The notes under the pieces are model-generated. The model saw nothing but the letters and a program-made list of their open reading frames with translations. It did not search any database and had not been told where the DNA came from. The position numbers and the translations under genes are program-made. 13,043 nt of DNA from Sulfurovum sp. Its GTDB lineage: Bacteria > Campylobacterota > Campylobacteria > Campylobacterales > Sulfurovaceae. Numbering within the stretch: the stretch's first letter is position 1; each line of letters starts with the position of its first letter. Positions 1-6,517 of the stretch are shown one piece after another. The DNA lies in the NCBI GenBank assembly GCA_027029065.1, contig JALVGO010000211.1, positions 14,250-27,292 of the forward strand, in the 5' to 3' direction.

Positions 1-2
1 TA

Positions 3-308
3 CAAAAGGCATGCCGTACCCTTGCGGTGTATGATAAGCATCCGGTTCTGTGCCATCATGACCCAAATCCCAAAAATATGCTTTGGGAAGATGACCATAC
101 CCTGACCTTCATCGATTACGAATATGCAGGATACAATGACTGTTATGCTGACATTGCAGCAGTCTGTGTAGAGTTCGCTCTCAATCAGGAGCATGAGACA
201 TTTTTTTGTGAAACCTATTTTGAGGGGACATACCACCCTCAAAAGCTTGAAGCGTACAAGGTACTCTATCGGCAGTTGTGTAAAGAGTGGTTTGAAAATA
301 TGTTATAA
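3..308 (+). CDS. Choline-kinase-like phosphotransferase, C-terminal part (5' end outside window)
   Basis: This is the 3' end of a kinase of the aminoglycoside phosphotransferase/choline kinase (LicA-like) fold. The frame is open to the left edge of the window, so the GTG at 27 is probably internal and not the start. The visible part has the catalytic-loop signature HHDPNPKN (codons from base 54), with the catalytic Asp at 60-62. It is followed by FIDYEYAG, the metal-binding Asp segment with the aromatic-Glu-Tyr pattern seen in choline and ethanolamine kinases. Family members phosphorylate a small alcohol such as choline with ATP in the cytoplasm, either for lipid head-group synthesis or to decorate surface glycans. 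The N-terminal nucleotide-binding lobe is missing, so the substrate cannot be fixed; a related small-molecule kinase is possible. The stop codon (306-308) overlaps the -10 box of the following toxin-antitoxin promoter. Confidence 0.72.
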   Translation, partial: QKACRTLAVYDKHPVLCHHDPNPKNMLWEDDHTLTFIDYEYAGYNDCYADIAAVCVEFALNQEHETFFCETYFEGTYHPQKLEAYKVLYRQLCKEWFENML

Positions 309-309
309 T
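301..309 (+). promoter_or_regulatory. Extended -10 promoter for the toxin-antitoxin pair
   Basis: The bases TGT-TATAAT (301-309) form a perfect extended -10 box. It lies inside the last codons of the kinase gene and covers its stop codon. No convincing -35 hexamer is seen, which fits vegetative promoters known from Campylobacterota. Transcription would start near 316, about 20 bases before the antitoxin ATG. Confidence 0.6.
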
Positions 310-335
310 ATTCCAAGCCCTCAAGAAGGATTGTT

Positions 336-551
336 ATGTCAGTTGTAGAAGAGATATTTTTAGAAGTTTCCCCATTGAAATCCCTTGACAAATTACAGTT
401 GGTAGAGAAGATTCTTGCCTCATTGCACCCTATAGATAAAGAGATAGAAACTGTTTGGGCAAAAGAGGCAGAAGCGAGAGTTGAGGCGTATGAAAAAGGG
501 GTGTTGTCTACCGTAAGTGCCGATGAGATATTTGCGAAGTATCAAAAATAA
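336..551 (+). CDS. Antitoxin of a type II toxin-antitoxin system (addiction module component, Unstab_antitox type)
   Basis: This 71-residue protein has the layout of the putative addiction-module component family (Unstab_antitox). An N-terminal helix pair with a leucine/lysine pattern (about residues 14-31, including LQLVEKILASL) is followed by the acidic VWAKEAEARVEAYEKG segment and a C-terminal SADEIFAKY tail, which matches the family's usual ending with a short helix. The family partners RelE/ParE-type toxins by binding and masking them. The start is supported by a good Shine-Dalgarno (AAGGA at 326-330, five bases before the ATG). The toxin gene follows after three bases. Antitoxins of this kind are often autoregulators, but no DNA-binding domain is obvious here. 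Family call is from pattern recognition only. Confidence 0.82.
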   Translation: MSVVEEIFLEVSPLKSLDKLQLVEKILASLHPIDKEIETVWAKEAEARVEAYEKGVLSTVSADEIFAKYQK

Positions 552-554
552 TCT

Positions 555-848
555 ATGTTTTCTGTAGCGTTTTTAGAAGCAGCGGAAAAAGAGCTGAATG
601 ATATTTTCATGTATTATGAGTTTCAGCAAAAAGACTTAGGTTACCGTTTTGTTGAAGAGGTTAAAAACAGTATTGAACTGATTGCATCTTATCCTGACGC
701 ATGGACAAAAAGTTCGGCATCCACAAGACGGTGTCTGGTTAAAACATTTCCTTATGGTGTCATATATCAAAAAAGAGATCACATTATTTTGATTGTGGCT
801 ATTGCAAGTTTGTACAAAGAACCTGAGTATTGGGTATCACGGTTATAG
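555..848 (+). CDS. ParE/RelE-superfamily toxin
   Basis: This 97-residue protein has the compact ParE-like toxin fold. An amphipathic helical N-terminal half (residues 8-46, ending IELIASYPD) is followed by the beta-sheet core TRRCLVKTFPYGVIYQ (57-72), a second strand IILIVAIASL (77-86), and the family's closing EPEYWVSR (89-96). These match the usual R-x-L/FPY/IxIxAI/PxYWxxR pattern. ParE toxins generally inhibit DNA gyrase, while RelE-type relatives cleave mRNA; the sequence alone does not decide which. The gene has no clear Shine-Dalgarno and starts three bases after the antitoxin stop (549-551), so translational coupling is likely. It appears intact, with no frameshift or truncation. Confidence 0.85.
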   Translation: MFSVAFLEAAEKELNDIFMYYEFQQKDLGYRFVEEVKNSIELIASYPDAWTKSSASTRRCLVKTFPYGVIYQKRDHIILIVAIASLYKEPEYWVSRL

Positions 849-869
849 GGTGTTGCCTGTAACAACACC
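849..869. terminator. Stem-loop between convergent parE-like gene and glmS
   Basis: A perfect 7-bp stem, GGTGTTG (849-855) and CAACACC (863-869), has a 7-base loop. It lies directly after the toxin stop codon and 10 bases beyond the glmS stop on the other strand. Its placement between convergent genes suggests a bidirectional terminator, but neither side has a proper uridine tract, so termination strength is uncertain. Confidence 0.4.
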
Positions 870-879
870 AAATATATTT

Positions 880-2688
880 CTACTCCACCGTCACCGATTT
901 TGCCAAATTCCTCGGCATATCTACATCATTCCCCAATCTTACTGATATTTCAAGTGCAAGCAGCTGCGTAACGACCATCATCTCGAAAAACTCAACCATA
1001 GGGTGAGAACTGTAGTTGGTCTGTACAAAATCATCGGCAAGCTCGAAAGGCAGTGGTGAGATGGCACAGATGGTGGCATCTCTGGCGCTAAGCTCCTCTA
1101 CGTTGGATTTGATCTTGTCATAGTGCATGGTTTTTGGCATGAGCGCAATAGTAAAGAGTTCGCTGTCTGCCAGTGCGATGGGTCCATGCTTCATCTCTCC
1201 GGCGGGGTAGCCCTCTGCGTGCAGGTAACTGATCTCTTTGAGTTTGAGGGCACCCTCAAGCGCAAGCGGATAGAAGATGTCACGTCCTATGAAGAAGAAG
1301 CCGTGTCCATGCAGGTAGCGTTTGCTCAGTCTGTGCAGCTTTGCATGGAGTGCATCGGTTACCACAAGTGCTTTGGGTGTGTGAAGCATAGCATCGATCT
1401 CCTGCTTAAGTGCAGTGTTGTCGATAGTACCTTTCTCCTGACCGACATAGAGTGCCAGCATCCAGAGCACCATGGTCTGTGTTGCAAAGGCTTTGGTACT
1501 GGCAACCCCTTTTTCGATGCCTGCACGTGTCAGGATGGCAGTGTCGCTCTCACGGACGATGGAGGAGTTATCGACATTGCAGATGCTCAGACTCTTCAGT
1601 CCCGCACGTTTTGCCATTTTGAGTGCTTCAAGGGTATCGGCAGTCTCACCACTCTGGCTGATCGTGACAAAGAGGGTATCGTTTGTCAGCAGAGGCTCTT
1701 TGTACCGGAACTCAGAAGCGATCTCGACATCACAGCGTACCTTTGCCAACCGTTCAAAGAGGTAAGCTGCCGTTAAAGCGGAATGGTAGGAGGTACCGCA
1801 GGCACAGATTTTGATGGCATTGATGCCGTCAAAAAAGCCCTCTTCAAGTTCATCGAGGACAATGCTGTCTTCAAGCACACGCCCCATCATGGTCTCTCCC
1901 ATCACGCGGCTCTGTTCGTAGATCTCTTTTTCCATGAAGAAACGGTAGCCGTCTTTCTGTGCCATCGCTTTGTCGGCAATGAGCGGCTGTTTGACAAACG
2001 TTTTTTCGCCATGGGCATCAAAAAGATGTACAGTATGGTTATGTACATACCCATACTCACCATCTTCAAGATAATATACTTCACTGGCTTTCCCGATAAT
2101 TGGGGTATCCGAAGAGGCAAAGTAGACATCCTCGTCACCAAATCCAATAAGCATGGGTGAGCCGTTTTTGGCAAAAAAGATCGTATCGGGTGCCGCTTCG
2201 GTGATGAGGAGTGTTGCGTATGCCCCTTCCAGCCGCCCGATAGTCTTTTGAAATGCTTCAAAGGGGGTTGCCCCTGCATTATGATACTTTTCAAAAAGGT
2301 GTACGATGGTTTCCGTGTCGGTTTGGGAGAGGAAACTGACTCCTTCCTCCTGAAGCTCTTTTTTTAGCTCCTGATAGTTTTCGATGATACCATTATGTAT
2401 CACATAGGAGTAGGCACCAAGATGCGGGTGTGCATTGAGTTCGGTGGGTTTACCGTGTGTTGCCCAGCGGGTATGTCCAATGGAAACACCAAAGCCTTCG
2501 GATATATAGTCTTTTGTTTTTTCTCTCAGGTTTTCAAGCTTTCCCACTGCCTTGAAGTTATGCAGTTTCTTCCCCTCAATAATAGCAATGCCCGCGGAGT
2601 CATACCCTCTGTACTCCAGCTCCTGCAGCCCCTCAAGCAGTATCTCTTTTTTCTCTTTTGGTCCGATATAGCCGACAATTCCGCACAT
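880..2688 (-). CDS. glmS: Glutamine--fructose-6-phosphate aminotransferase (isomerizing)
   Basis: This enzyme converts fructose-6-phosphate and glutamine to glucosamine-6-phosphate and glutamate. It is the committed cytoplasmic step towards UDP-GlcNAc for peptidoglycan and lipopolysaccharide. The 602-residue protein matches the family length (about 609). The N-terminal class II glutaminase begins MCGIVGYIG, so Cys2 becomes the nucleophile after Met removal. GHTRWATHG (71-79), HNG (98-100) and Asp124 in SQTDTE line the glutamine site. Two SIS sugar-isomerase domains follow, with CGTSYHS and SQSGETADT in the first and the GYPAGEMKHGP segment in the second. The protein closes with the family's invariant-looking LAKSVTVE tail. 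The start is secure: AAGGA (2696-2700, minus strand) lies inside the end of glnD, and the ATG directly abuts the glnD stop. No ribozyme-type leader is possible at this junction. Confidence 0.97.
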   Translation of the reverse strand: MCGIVGYIGPKEKKEILLEGLQELEYRGYDSAGIAIIEGKKLHNFKAVGKLENLREKTKDYISEGFGVSIGHTRWATHGKPTELNAHPHLGAYSYVIHNGIIENYQELKKELQEEGVSFLSQTDTETIVHLFEKYHNAGATPFEAFQKTIGRLEGAYATLLITEAAPDTIFFAKNGSPMLIGFGDEDVYFASSDTPIIGKASEVYYLEDGEYGYVHNHTVHLFDAHGEKTFVKQPLIADKAMAQKDGYRFFMEKEIYEQSRVMGETMMGRVLEDSIVLDELEEGFFDGINAIKICACGTSYHSALTAAYLFERLAKVRCDVEIASEFRYKEPLLTNDTLFVTISQSGETADTLEALKMAKRAGLKSLSICNVDNSSIVRESDTAILTRAGIEKGVASTKAFATQTMVLWMLALYVGQEKGTIDNTALKQEIDAMLHTPKALVVTDALHAKLHRLSKRYLHGHGFFFIGRDIFYPLALEGALKLKEISYLHAEGYPAGEMKHGPIALADSELFTIALMPKTMHYDKIKSNVEELSARDATICAISPLPFELADDFVQTNYSSHPMVEFFEMMVVTQLLALEISVRLGNDVDMPRNLAKSVTVE

Positions 2689-5163
2689 CTATGCTTCCTT
2701 TTTGTCTGTTGTGAGTTTTTCAATAATTCGTTCCGTATTATGGCAAAAGTTTCCATTCTTTTCGATGAGGAACATGTCACGCACACGGTTTTTGAGTGTG
2801 TGCACTTTTGCAGTAACGATGTCAATACCCATTTCATCGAACATATCAATGATATAGGCAAGCAATCCCCGCTGGTTTTTGCTTCTTAGATGCATAATCG
2901 CATAGCTTTTGGAGTGTTCACAGTCAATGTCTATATCTTCGCGCTTGATCAGCGGTATTTTGTCGATGCTCTTTTTGGTCGGATCGAATGCATCGTTGAT
3001 GATCTGCTCGATCAGCCCTATCTCATCGTCATCTACACGGGTTGCAAAGTCGATCTTGAAGTATTTGAGCTCATTGAAGAGTTTGCTGATATCCATATTG
3101 ACCACTTCAAGGGTGCTGAGTTTTCCTAGAAGATAGCTCAGGTTGATGGAGTCGGCACGAATGATCTCTATAGTGAGATAGTCACGGTTGCTGATGTGGT
3201 AGGTGAAGTGTTCCGTTTCAAACGCTTTTTTGGCAATCTCGATGATCCTCTCCGGACGGTAGCGCAGAAAGAGCAGGTTTGAAGGCATCTGCAGTATTTT
3301 GTTCTGCCGGGAGCGTTTGAGTGCTTTGAAGTCAGGATGGCGTTTAAGCGCCTGCTCCTTTTTGGCGCGTTTTGCAGCCTCATCGAGCATGGCAGTACGC
3401 CCAAGCACCTCAAGCGAGTGTTTGTAGAGTGTACGCAGCAGCTTTGCAGAGAAAGAGTTGTAGATATCGCTGCCCACACCGTTCATGTCGGCATAGGTAA
3501 GGATGTAGATCATATCGAGCAGTTTTTTGCTCGGAAAATGGGATGCAAAGCCAAAGATGATCTTTTCACTGTAGAGATCTTCTCTCTGGGCGACATTGCT
3601 CATGAGGGTATGGTACTGAATAAGCCGCTCTCCCGCTTCGATCAGTTGCGGCTGCATATTTAGCTTCTGTGCAAAAATCTTGAAAAGGGAGGCACCGACA
3701 TAGTGATGGTCCCGTTTTCGTCCTTTGCCGGCATCGTGCAAAAAGGTAACCAGTTTGAGCATCGCTCTTTCATCTTTGGAGAGTGCCTGATAGAGTGTTT
3801 CGATCGATGCATCGGCAATATGCTCAAGATGGTAGACACAGCGCAGAGAGTGGATATCGACAGCATATTGGTGATAGCCGTCAAATTGTGGTAGATCAAC
3901 CACTTTTTTGATGGGCGGAATCGTATATTTAAGCAGCCTTGCATAGGAGAGTGTCGAAAGAATGGAGTAGGCGTAGGGCTGGTAAAATATCTCTCTAATG
4001 GTTCTGTAGAGTGCCTTGTCCGGTCGTTCAGGTCTTGACGCATCGATGAGGGCACGTAAAAATGTCGGGTGAGCCCTGAAGGGAGTCTGCGCCTCTTTGC
4101 ACATATGTTTGAGCATACTGTTAAAATCTTTCCCCTTGGGGTAGATGAAACGTTTATTTGAAGGCGGATCCATATATTCGTATGTGAGCCTCTCAAGCCA
4201 TATTGTACTGTAGAGCCGGATGATCTTTAAAGACTCCGTTACTTTTTTGGCAAACTTCATATGCCCCTGCTGGCTCTCTTCATACCCAAGCAGTTTGGCA
4301 ACAGAGGGAAGCAGGTCGAGCCGGAGCTTGTCCTCTTTTTTGTGTGCGGCAAGGTGAAGCGCGGAGCGTACACGGAAGAGAAACTCCAGTGCGATGCGGA
4401 AGGGACGGTACTCTTTCTCTTCGACAATGTTTTCCGGCAGGTCTTTGATGGTATTGACATGGAAACGTACCTTGCCGATCCAAAACACCAGATTGGCATC
4501 GCGGAAACCGCCAACCCCCTCTTTGAGGTTTGGCTCCATCGTCAGAGGGTACTTTTGGTGTTTTTGCGCCTGCTCTTCCAGTTTCTCTCTAATGAAACGT
4601 TCTACATGGTCATGACGGATGCGTTCTATGGCATTTTGTGTATGGGTCCAGATAAAATGGGAGCCCTCGATAAAGCGTGACTCGATCAACGCCGTTTTGA
4701 TGGTAATATCGGTTTTGGAGACATCGTACAACTCCTCGACCGTATGTACCCTGTGACCGAGTTTCAAGCCGGTATCCCACAGGATATAGAGAATCTTTTC
4801 GATCAGCTCTTTGACATTGTATCCGGGGATCTCCCGGTAGACAATCATCAGGTCAATATCGGAGTAGACACAAAGCTGCTCACGTCCGTAGCTTCCAAGG
4901 GCGACCAGACCGACAGGAATGGCATTCTTCATAGGCAGATAGTCACCGAACATAGACCTCAGAGCAACCTGATAGATGAGCTTGAGGATTGTATCGATCT
5001 TTTTGGTGTGCTTGACAAGAAAATCTTTCCCCCCTGTATGGGAAAAGGTCTCCTCAAGTGTTTCAAAATAGCTTTTGATCTCTTTTTTCAGCAGCTTTGC
5101 AACCTCAATATCGGGTGCATTTTCATACAGCAAGGCTTCAATCTGACGTTTTAGGGTGTTCAC
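2689..5163 (-). CDS. glnD: [Protein-PII] uridylyltransferase/uridylyl-removing enzyme
   Basis: GlnD senses glutamine and attaches UMP to, or removes it from, PII proteins, so setting nitrogen assimilation. The 824-residue protein shows the full domain order, numbered from the GTG at 5163. A nucleotidyltransferase domain has GSYGR (90-94) and the metal-binding pair in SDID (Asp102, Asp104). A linker has the EGVGGFRD motif (about 215-222). An HD hydrolase domain has His438 and LHDAGKG (His476, Asp477). Two C-terminal ACT domains (about 655-720 and 752-818) are the usual glutamine-sensing modules. Start choice: a GTG at 5179-5181 would add six residues, but AGGAG (5169-5173) lies five bases before the GTG at 5161-5163, which favours the shorter form. 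The longer start would lie inside the adjoining inverted-repeat element. The stop codon TAG directly abuts the glmS ATG. Confidence 0.95.
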   Translation of the reverse strand: MNTLKRQIEALLYENAPDIEVAKLLKKEIKSYFETLEETFSHTGGKDFLVKHTKKIDTILKLIYQVALRSMFGDYLPMKNAIPVGLVALGSYGREQLCVYSDIDLMIVYREIPGYNVKELIEKILYILWDTGLKLGHRVHTVEELYDVSKTDITIKTALIESRFIEGSHFIWTHTQNAIERIRHDHVERFIREKLEEQAQKHQKYPLTMEPNLKEGVGGFRDANLVFWIGKVRFHVNTIKDLPENIVEEKEYRPFRIALEFLFRVRSALHLAAHKKEDKLRLDLLPSVAKLLGYEESQQGHMKFAKKVTESLKIIRLYSTIWLERLTYEYMDPPSNKRFIYPKGKDFNSMLKHMCKEAQTPFRAHPTFLRALIDASRPERPDKALYRTIREIFYQPYAYSILSTLSYARLLKYTIPPIKKVVDLPQFDGYHQYAVDIHSLRCVYHLEHIADASIETLYQALSKDERAMLKLVTFLHDAGKGRKRDHHYVGASLFKIFAQKLNMQPQLIEAGERLIQYHTLMSNVAQREDLYSEKIIFGFASHFPSKKLLDMIYILTYADMNGVGSDIYNSFSAKLLRTLYKHSLEVLGRTAMLDEAAKRAKKEQALKRHPDFKALKRSRQNKILQMPSNLLFLRYRPERIIEIAKKAFETEHFTYHISNRDYLTIEIIRADSINLSYLLGKLSTLEVVNMDISKLFNELKYFKIDFATRVDDDEIGLIEQIINDAFDPTKKSIDKIPLIKREDIDIDCEHSKSYAIMHLRSKNQRGLLAYIIDMFDEMGIDIVTAKVHTLKNRVRDMFLIEKNGNFCHNTERIIEKLTTDKKEA

Positions 5164-5168
5164 TTTCT

Positions 5169-5173
5169 CTCCT
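5169..5173 (-). promoter_or_regulatory. Shine-Dalgarno that decides the glnD start
   Basis: On the minus strand this reads AGGAG, followed by AGAAA and then GTG. It supports initiation at 5163 over the upstream GTG at 5181. It is separated by only two bases from the left inverted repeat of the foldback element. Confidence 0.65.
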
Positions 5174-5175
5174 GA

Positions 5176-5206
5176 GGGCACATCTAATAACCCTAGACAC
5201 TCATAA
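5176..5206 (+). repeat. Left terminal inverted repeat of the foldback element
   Basis: This 31-base arm is the inverse complement of 5333-5363 with two mismatches, at 5188 and 5198. Its outer end is next to the glnD ribosome-binding site. Confidence 0.85.
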
Positions 5207-5224
5207 TGGGTTTAGCAAAACCCA
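5207..5224. repeat. Internal 7-bp hairpin of the foldback element
   Basis: TGGGTTT and AAACCCA pair perfectly around an AGCA loop, immediately inside the left terminal repeat. There is no counterpart beside the right repeat, so this part breaks the symmetry of the element and gives it an orientation. Confidence 0.6.
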
Positions 5225-5332
5225 CCCTTCGGGCATTCCTCTGCTTTGCACTATACGGCGTTACACTTTTTCGACTTAGCTACGGCTAGGTCTTCAAAAG
5301 TGTGCCTTGTCTAGCACTAAAGCATAGAAATG

Positions 5333-5363
5333 TTATGAGTATCTAGGGTTTTTAGATGTGCCC
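5333..5363 (-). repeat. Right terminal inverted repeat of the foldback element
   Basis: This 31-base arm is complementary to 5176-5206 at 29 positions. It ends 14 bases before the mqnE -10 box and so covers the position where a -35 element would lie. Confidence 0.85.
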
Positions 5364-5374
5364 TAATCTATTAG

Positions 5375-5383
5375 TGTTATAAT
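5375..5383 (+). promoter_or_regulatory. Extended -10 promoter of mqnE
   Basis: TGT-TATAAT at 5375-5383 is a perfect extended -10 box, identical to the one before the toxin-antitoxin pair. The predicted transcript start is near 5390, only about 8 bases before the first ATG of mqnE (5398) and about 20 before the second (5410). Confidence 0.6.
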
Positions 5384-5397
5384 ACCCAAAATTAATT

Positions 5398-6471
5398 ATG
5401 GATGTTCCTATGGATCTGATAGCAAAAGTACGCAATCGCGAGCGGCTGAACCGGCAAGAGGGTGAAGCACTCTACGAACTTGACCTCTATACGCTTGGTG
5501 AACTCGCCGATGAAATACGAAGAGAAAAATACGGCAATAAAAGTTTTTTCAATATCAACCGTCATATCAATCCAACCAATGTCTGTGCTGACATCTGCAA
5601 GTTCTGTGCCTACTCTGCCAGCAGAAAAAATCCAAACCAGTATACAATGACCCATGAGCAGATTGTCGACATTGCCAAAAAGGCAGCAGCCAACGGTGCC
5701 AAAGAGCTGCATATTGTCTCTGCACACAACCCCAATGACGGGGTAGAGTGGTATATGGGAGCATTTAGAAAGATCAGAGAGGCACTGCCCGAAGTGCACA
5801 TCAAGGCGATGACGGCTGCCGAGATCGATTTTCTGCACCGCCAGTACAGGCTCAGCTACGATGAGGTACTCGATCTGATGATTCAAAACGGTGTAGACTC
5901 CATGCCCGGCGGCGGTGCAGAGATTTTTGACGAGGGTGTACGCGAATACCTCTGCAAAGGCAAAGTGACCTCTGAGCAGTGGCTTGAAATACACCGCAAA
6001 TGGCACGAAAGGGGCAGAGAGTCCAATGCTACGATGCTCTTTGGGCATGTAGAGAGCAAGGCGCACCGCATTGACCATATGCTTCGCCTGCGTGACCTTC
6101 AAGATGAAACAGGCGGCTTCAATGCCTTTATTCCGCTTGTCTATCAGCGAGAGAACAACTTTTTAAAAGTAACAGCGTTCCCTACAGGACAGGAGATCCT
6201 CAAGACCTATGCCATTGCACGGATTCTTTTGGACAACATCCCCCATATCAAAGCCTACTGGGCAACCTCCACGATCAACCTTGCACTCATTGCACAGGAG
6301 TTCGGTGCCGATGATCTTGACGGCACCATAGAAAAAGAGGCGATCCAGTCCGCTGCGGGCGCAGCCTCCGCCAACGGTATGAAACTCGATGACTTTGTAG
6401 CCATGATCAAAAATGCCGGTTTTGTGCCCGTAGAGCGTGACAGCCTCTACAATGAGTTGAAGGTCTACTAA
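5398..6471 (+). CDS. mqnE: Aminodeoxyfutalosine synthase (radical SAM)
   Basis: MqnE joins 3-[(1-carboxyvinyl)oxy]benzoate with S-adenosylmethionine to make 6-amino-6-deoxyfutalosine, an early step of the futalosine pathway to menaquinone, the respiratory quinone of Campylobacterota. The 357-residue protein has the radical-SAM cluster motif CX3CX2C (Cys63, Cys67, Cys70, in NVCADICKFCAY). It also has the family segments ELHIVSAHNP, DSMPGGGAEIF, SNATMLFGH, RLRDLQDETGGF, HIKAYWA and FGADDLDGT. These separate MqnE from the related cyclase MqnC. Start: the ATG at 5398 gives MDVPMDL; the ATG at 5410 is equally possible, has a weak GGA 7 bases upstream, and gives a more usual leader length. The gene has its own promoter and is followed after 46 bases by trpG, which has another. 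Confidence 0.92.
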   Translation: MDVPMDLIAKVRNRERLNRQEGEALYELDLYTLGELADEIRREKYGNKSFFNINRHINPTNVCADICKFCAYSASRKNPNQYTMTHEQIVDIAKKAAANGAKELHIVSAHNPNDGVEWYMGAFRKIREALPEVHIKAMTAAEIDFLHRQYRLSYDEVLDLMIQNGVDSMPGGGAEIFDEGVREYLCKGKVTSEQWLEIHRKWHERGRESNATMLFGHVESKAHRIDHMLRLRDLQDETGGFNAFIPLVYQRENNFLKVTAFPTGQEILKTYAIARILLDNIPHIKAYWATSTINLALIAQEFGADDLDGTIEKEAIQSAAGAASANGMKLDDFVAMIKNAGFVPVERDSLYNELKVY

Positions 6472-6478
6472 AAAGTTA

Positions 6479-6487
6479 TGTTAAAAT
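6479..6487 (+). promoter_or_regulatory. Extended -10 promoter before trpG
   Basis: TGT-TAAAAT (6479-6487) lies 7 bases after the mqnE stop. It matches the extended -10 pattern of the two other promoters with one base change. Transcription would start near 6494. A Shine-Dalgarno GAGGAA (6503-6508) follows before the trpG ATG at 6518. Confidence 0.5.
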
Positions 6488-6517
6488 ATATCCCTAAATC
6501 ACGAGGAATGTAATATT

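Larger units (their letters stand above)
5176..5363. mobile_element. 188-bp MITE-like foldback element with 31-bp terminal inverted repeats
   Basis: The ends are inverted copies that match at 29 of 31 positions (5176-5206 and 5333-5363), each beginning GGGCACATCTAA when read inwards. Most of the interior is also self-complementary in a nested way. TGCTTT (5242-5247) pairs with AAAGCA (5319-5324), GGC (5257-5259) with GCC (5304-5306), ACACTTTT (5263-5270) with AAAAGTGT (5296-5303), and GACTTAGC (5273-5280) with GCTAGGTC (5285-5292) around a TACG loop. The left arm has an extra 7-bp hairpin at 5207-5224. No transposase is encoded. Size, terminal repeats and foldback suggest a miniature inverted-repeat transposable element mobilised in trans. 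No clear target-site duplication is seen: TGA lies outside the left end and TAA outside the right. Alternatives are a non-coding structured RNA or an invertible switch, though no recombinase is nearby. The parent insertion sequence is unknown. Confidence 0.65.

Noticed and set aside
1123..1776. Long open frames antisense to glmS (including 1783-2160 and 2395-2889)
   Set aside because: These are mirror frames of well-supported glmS and glnD codons; the translations are cysteine- and histidine-rich and resemble no protein family.
5097..5279. Short open frame spanning the glnD start and the foldback element
   Set aside because: It is antisense to glnD, has no ribosome-binding site and owes part of its length to the inverted repeat.
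5176..5363. Invertible phase-variation switch
   Set aside because: Inverted repeats flank a short segment between divergent genes, as in invertible promoters. However, the mqnE promoter lies outside the repeats, the interior shows no clear promoter and is itself foldback, and no recombinase is seen. Kept only as an alternative to be tested with long reads.
5392..6102. 236-codon frame antisense to mqnE
   Set aside because: It lies fully over a clearly identified radical SAM gene, lacks a Shine-Dalgarno and has no recognisable motif.
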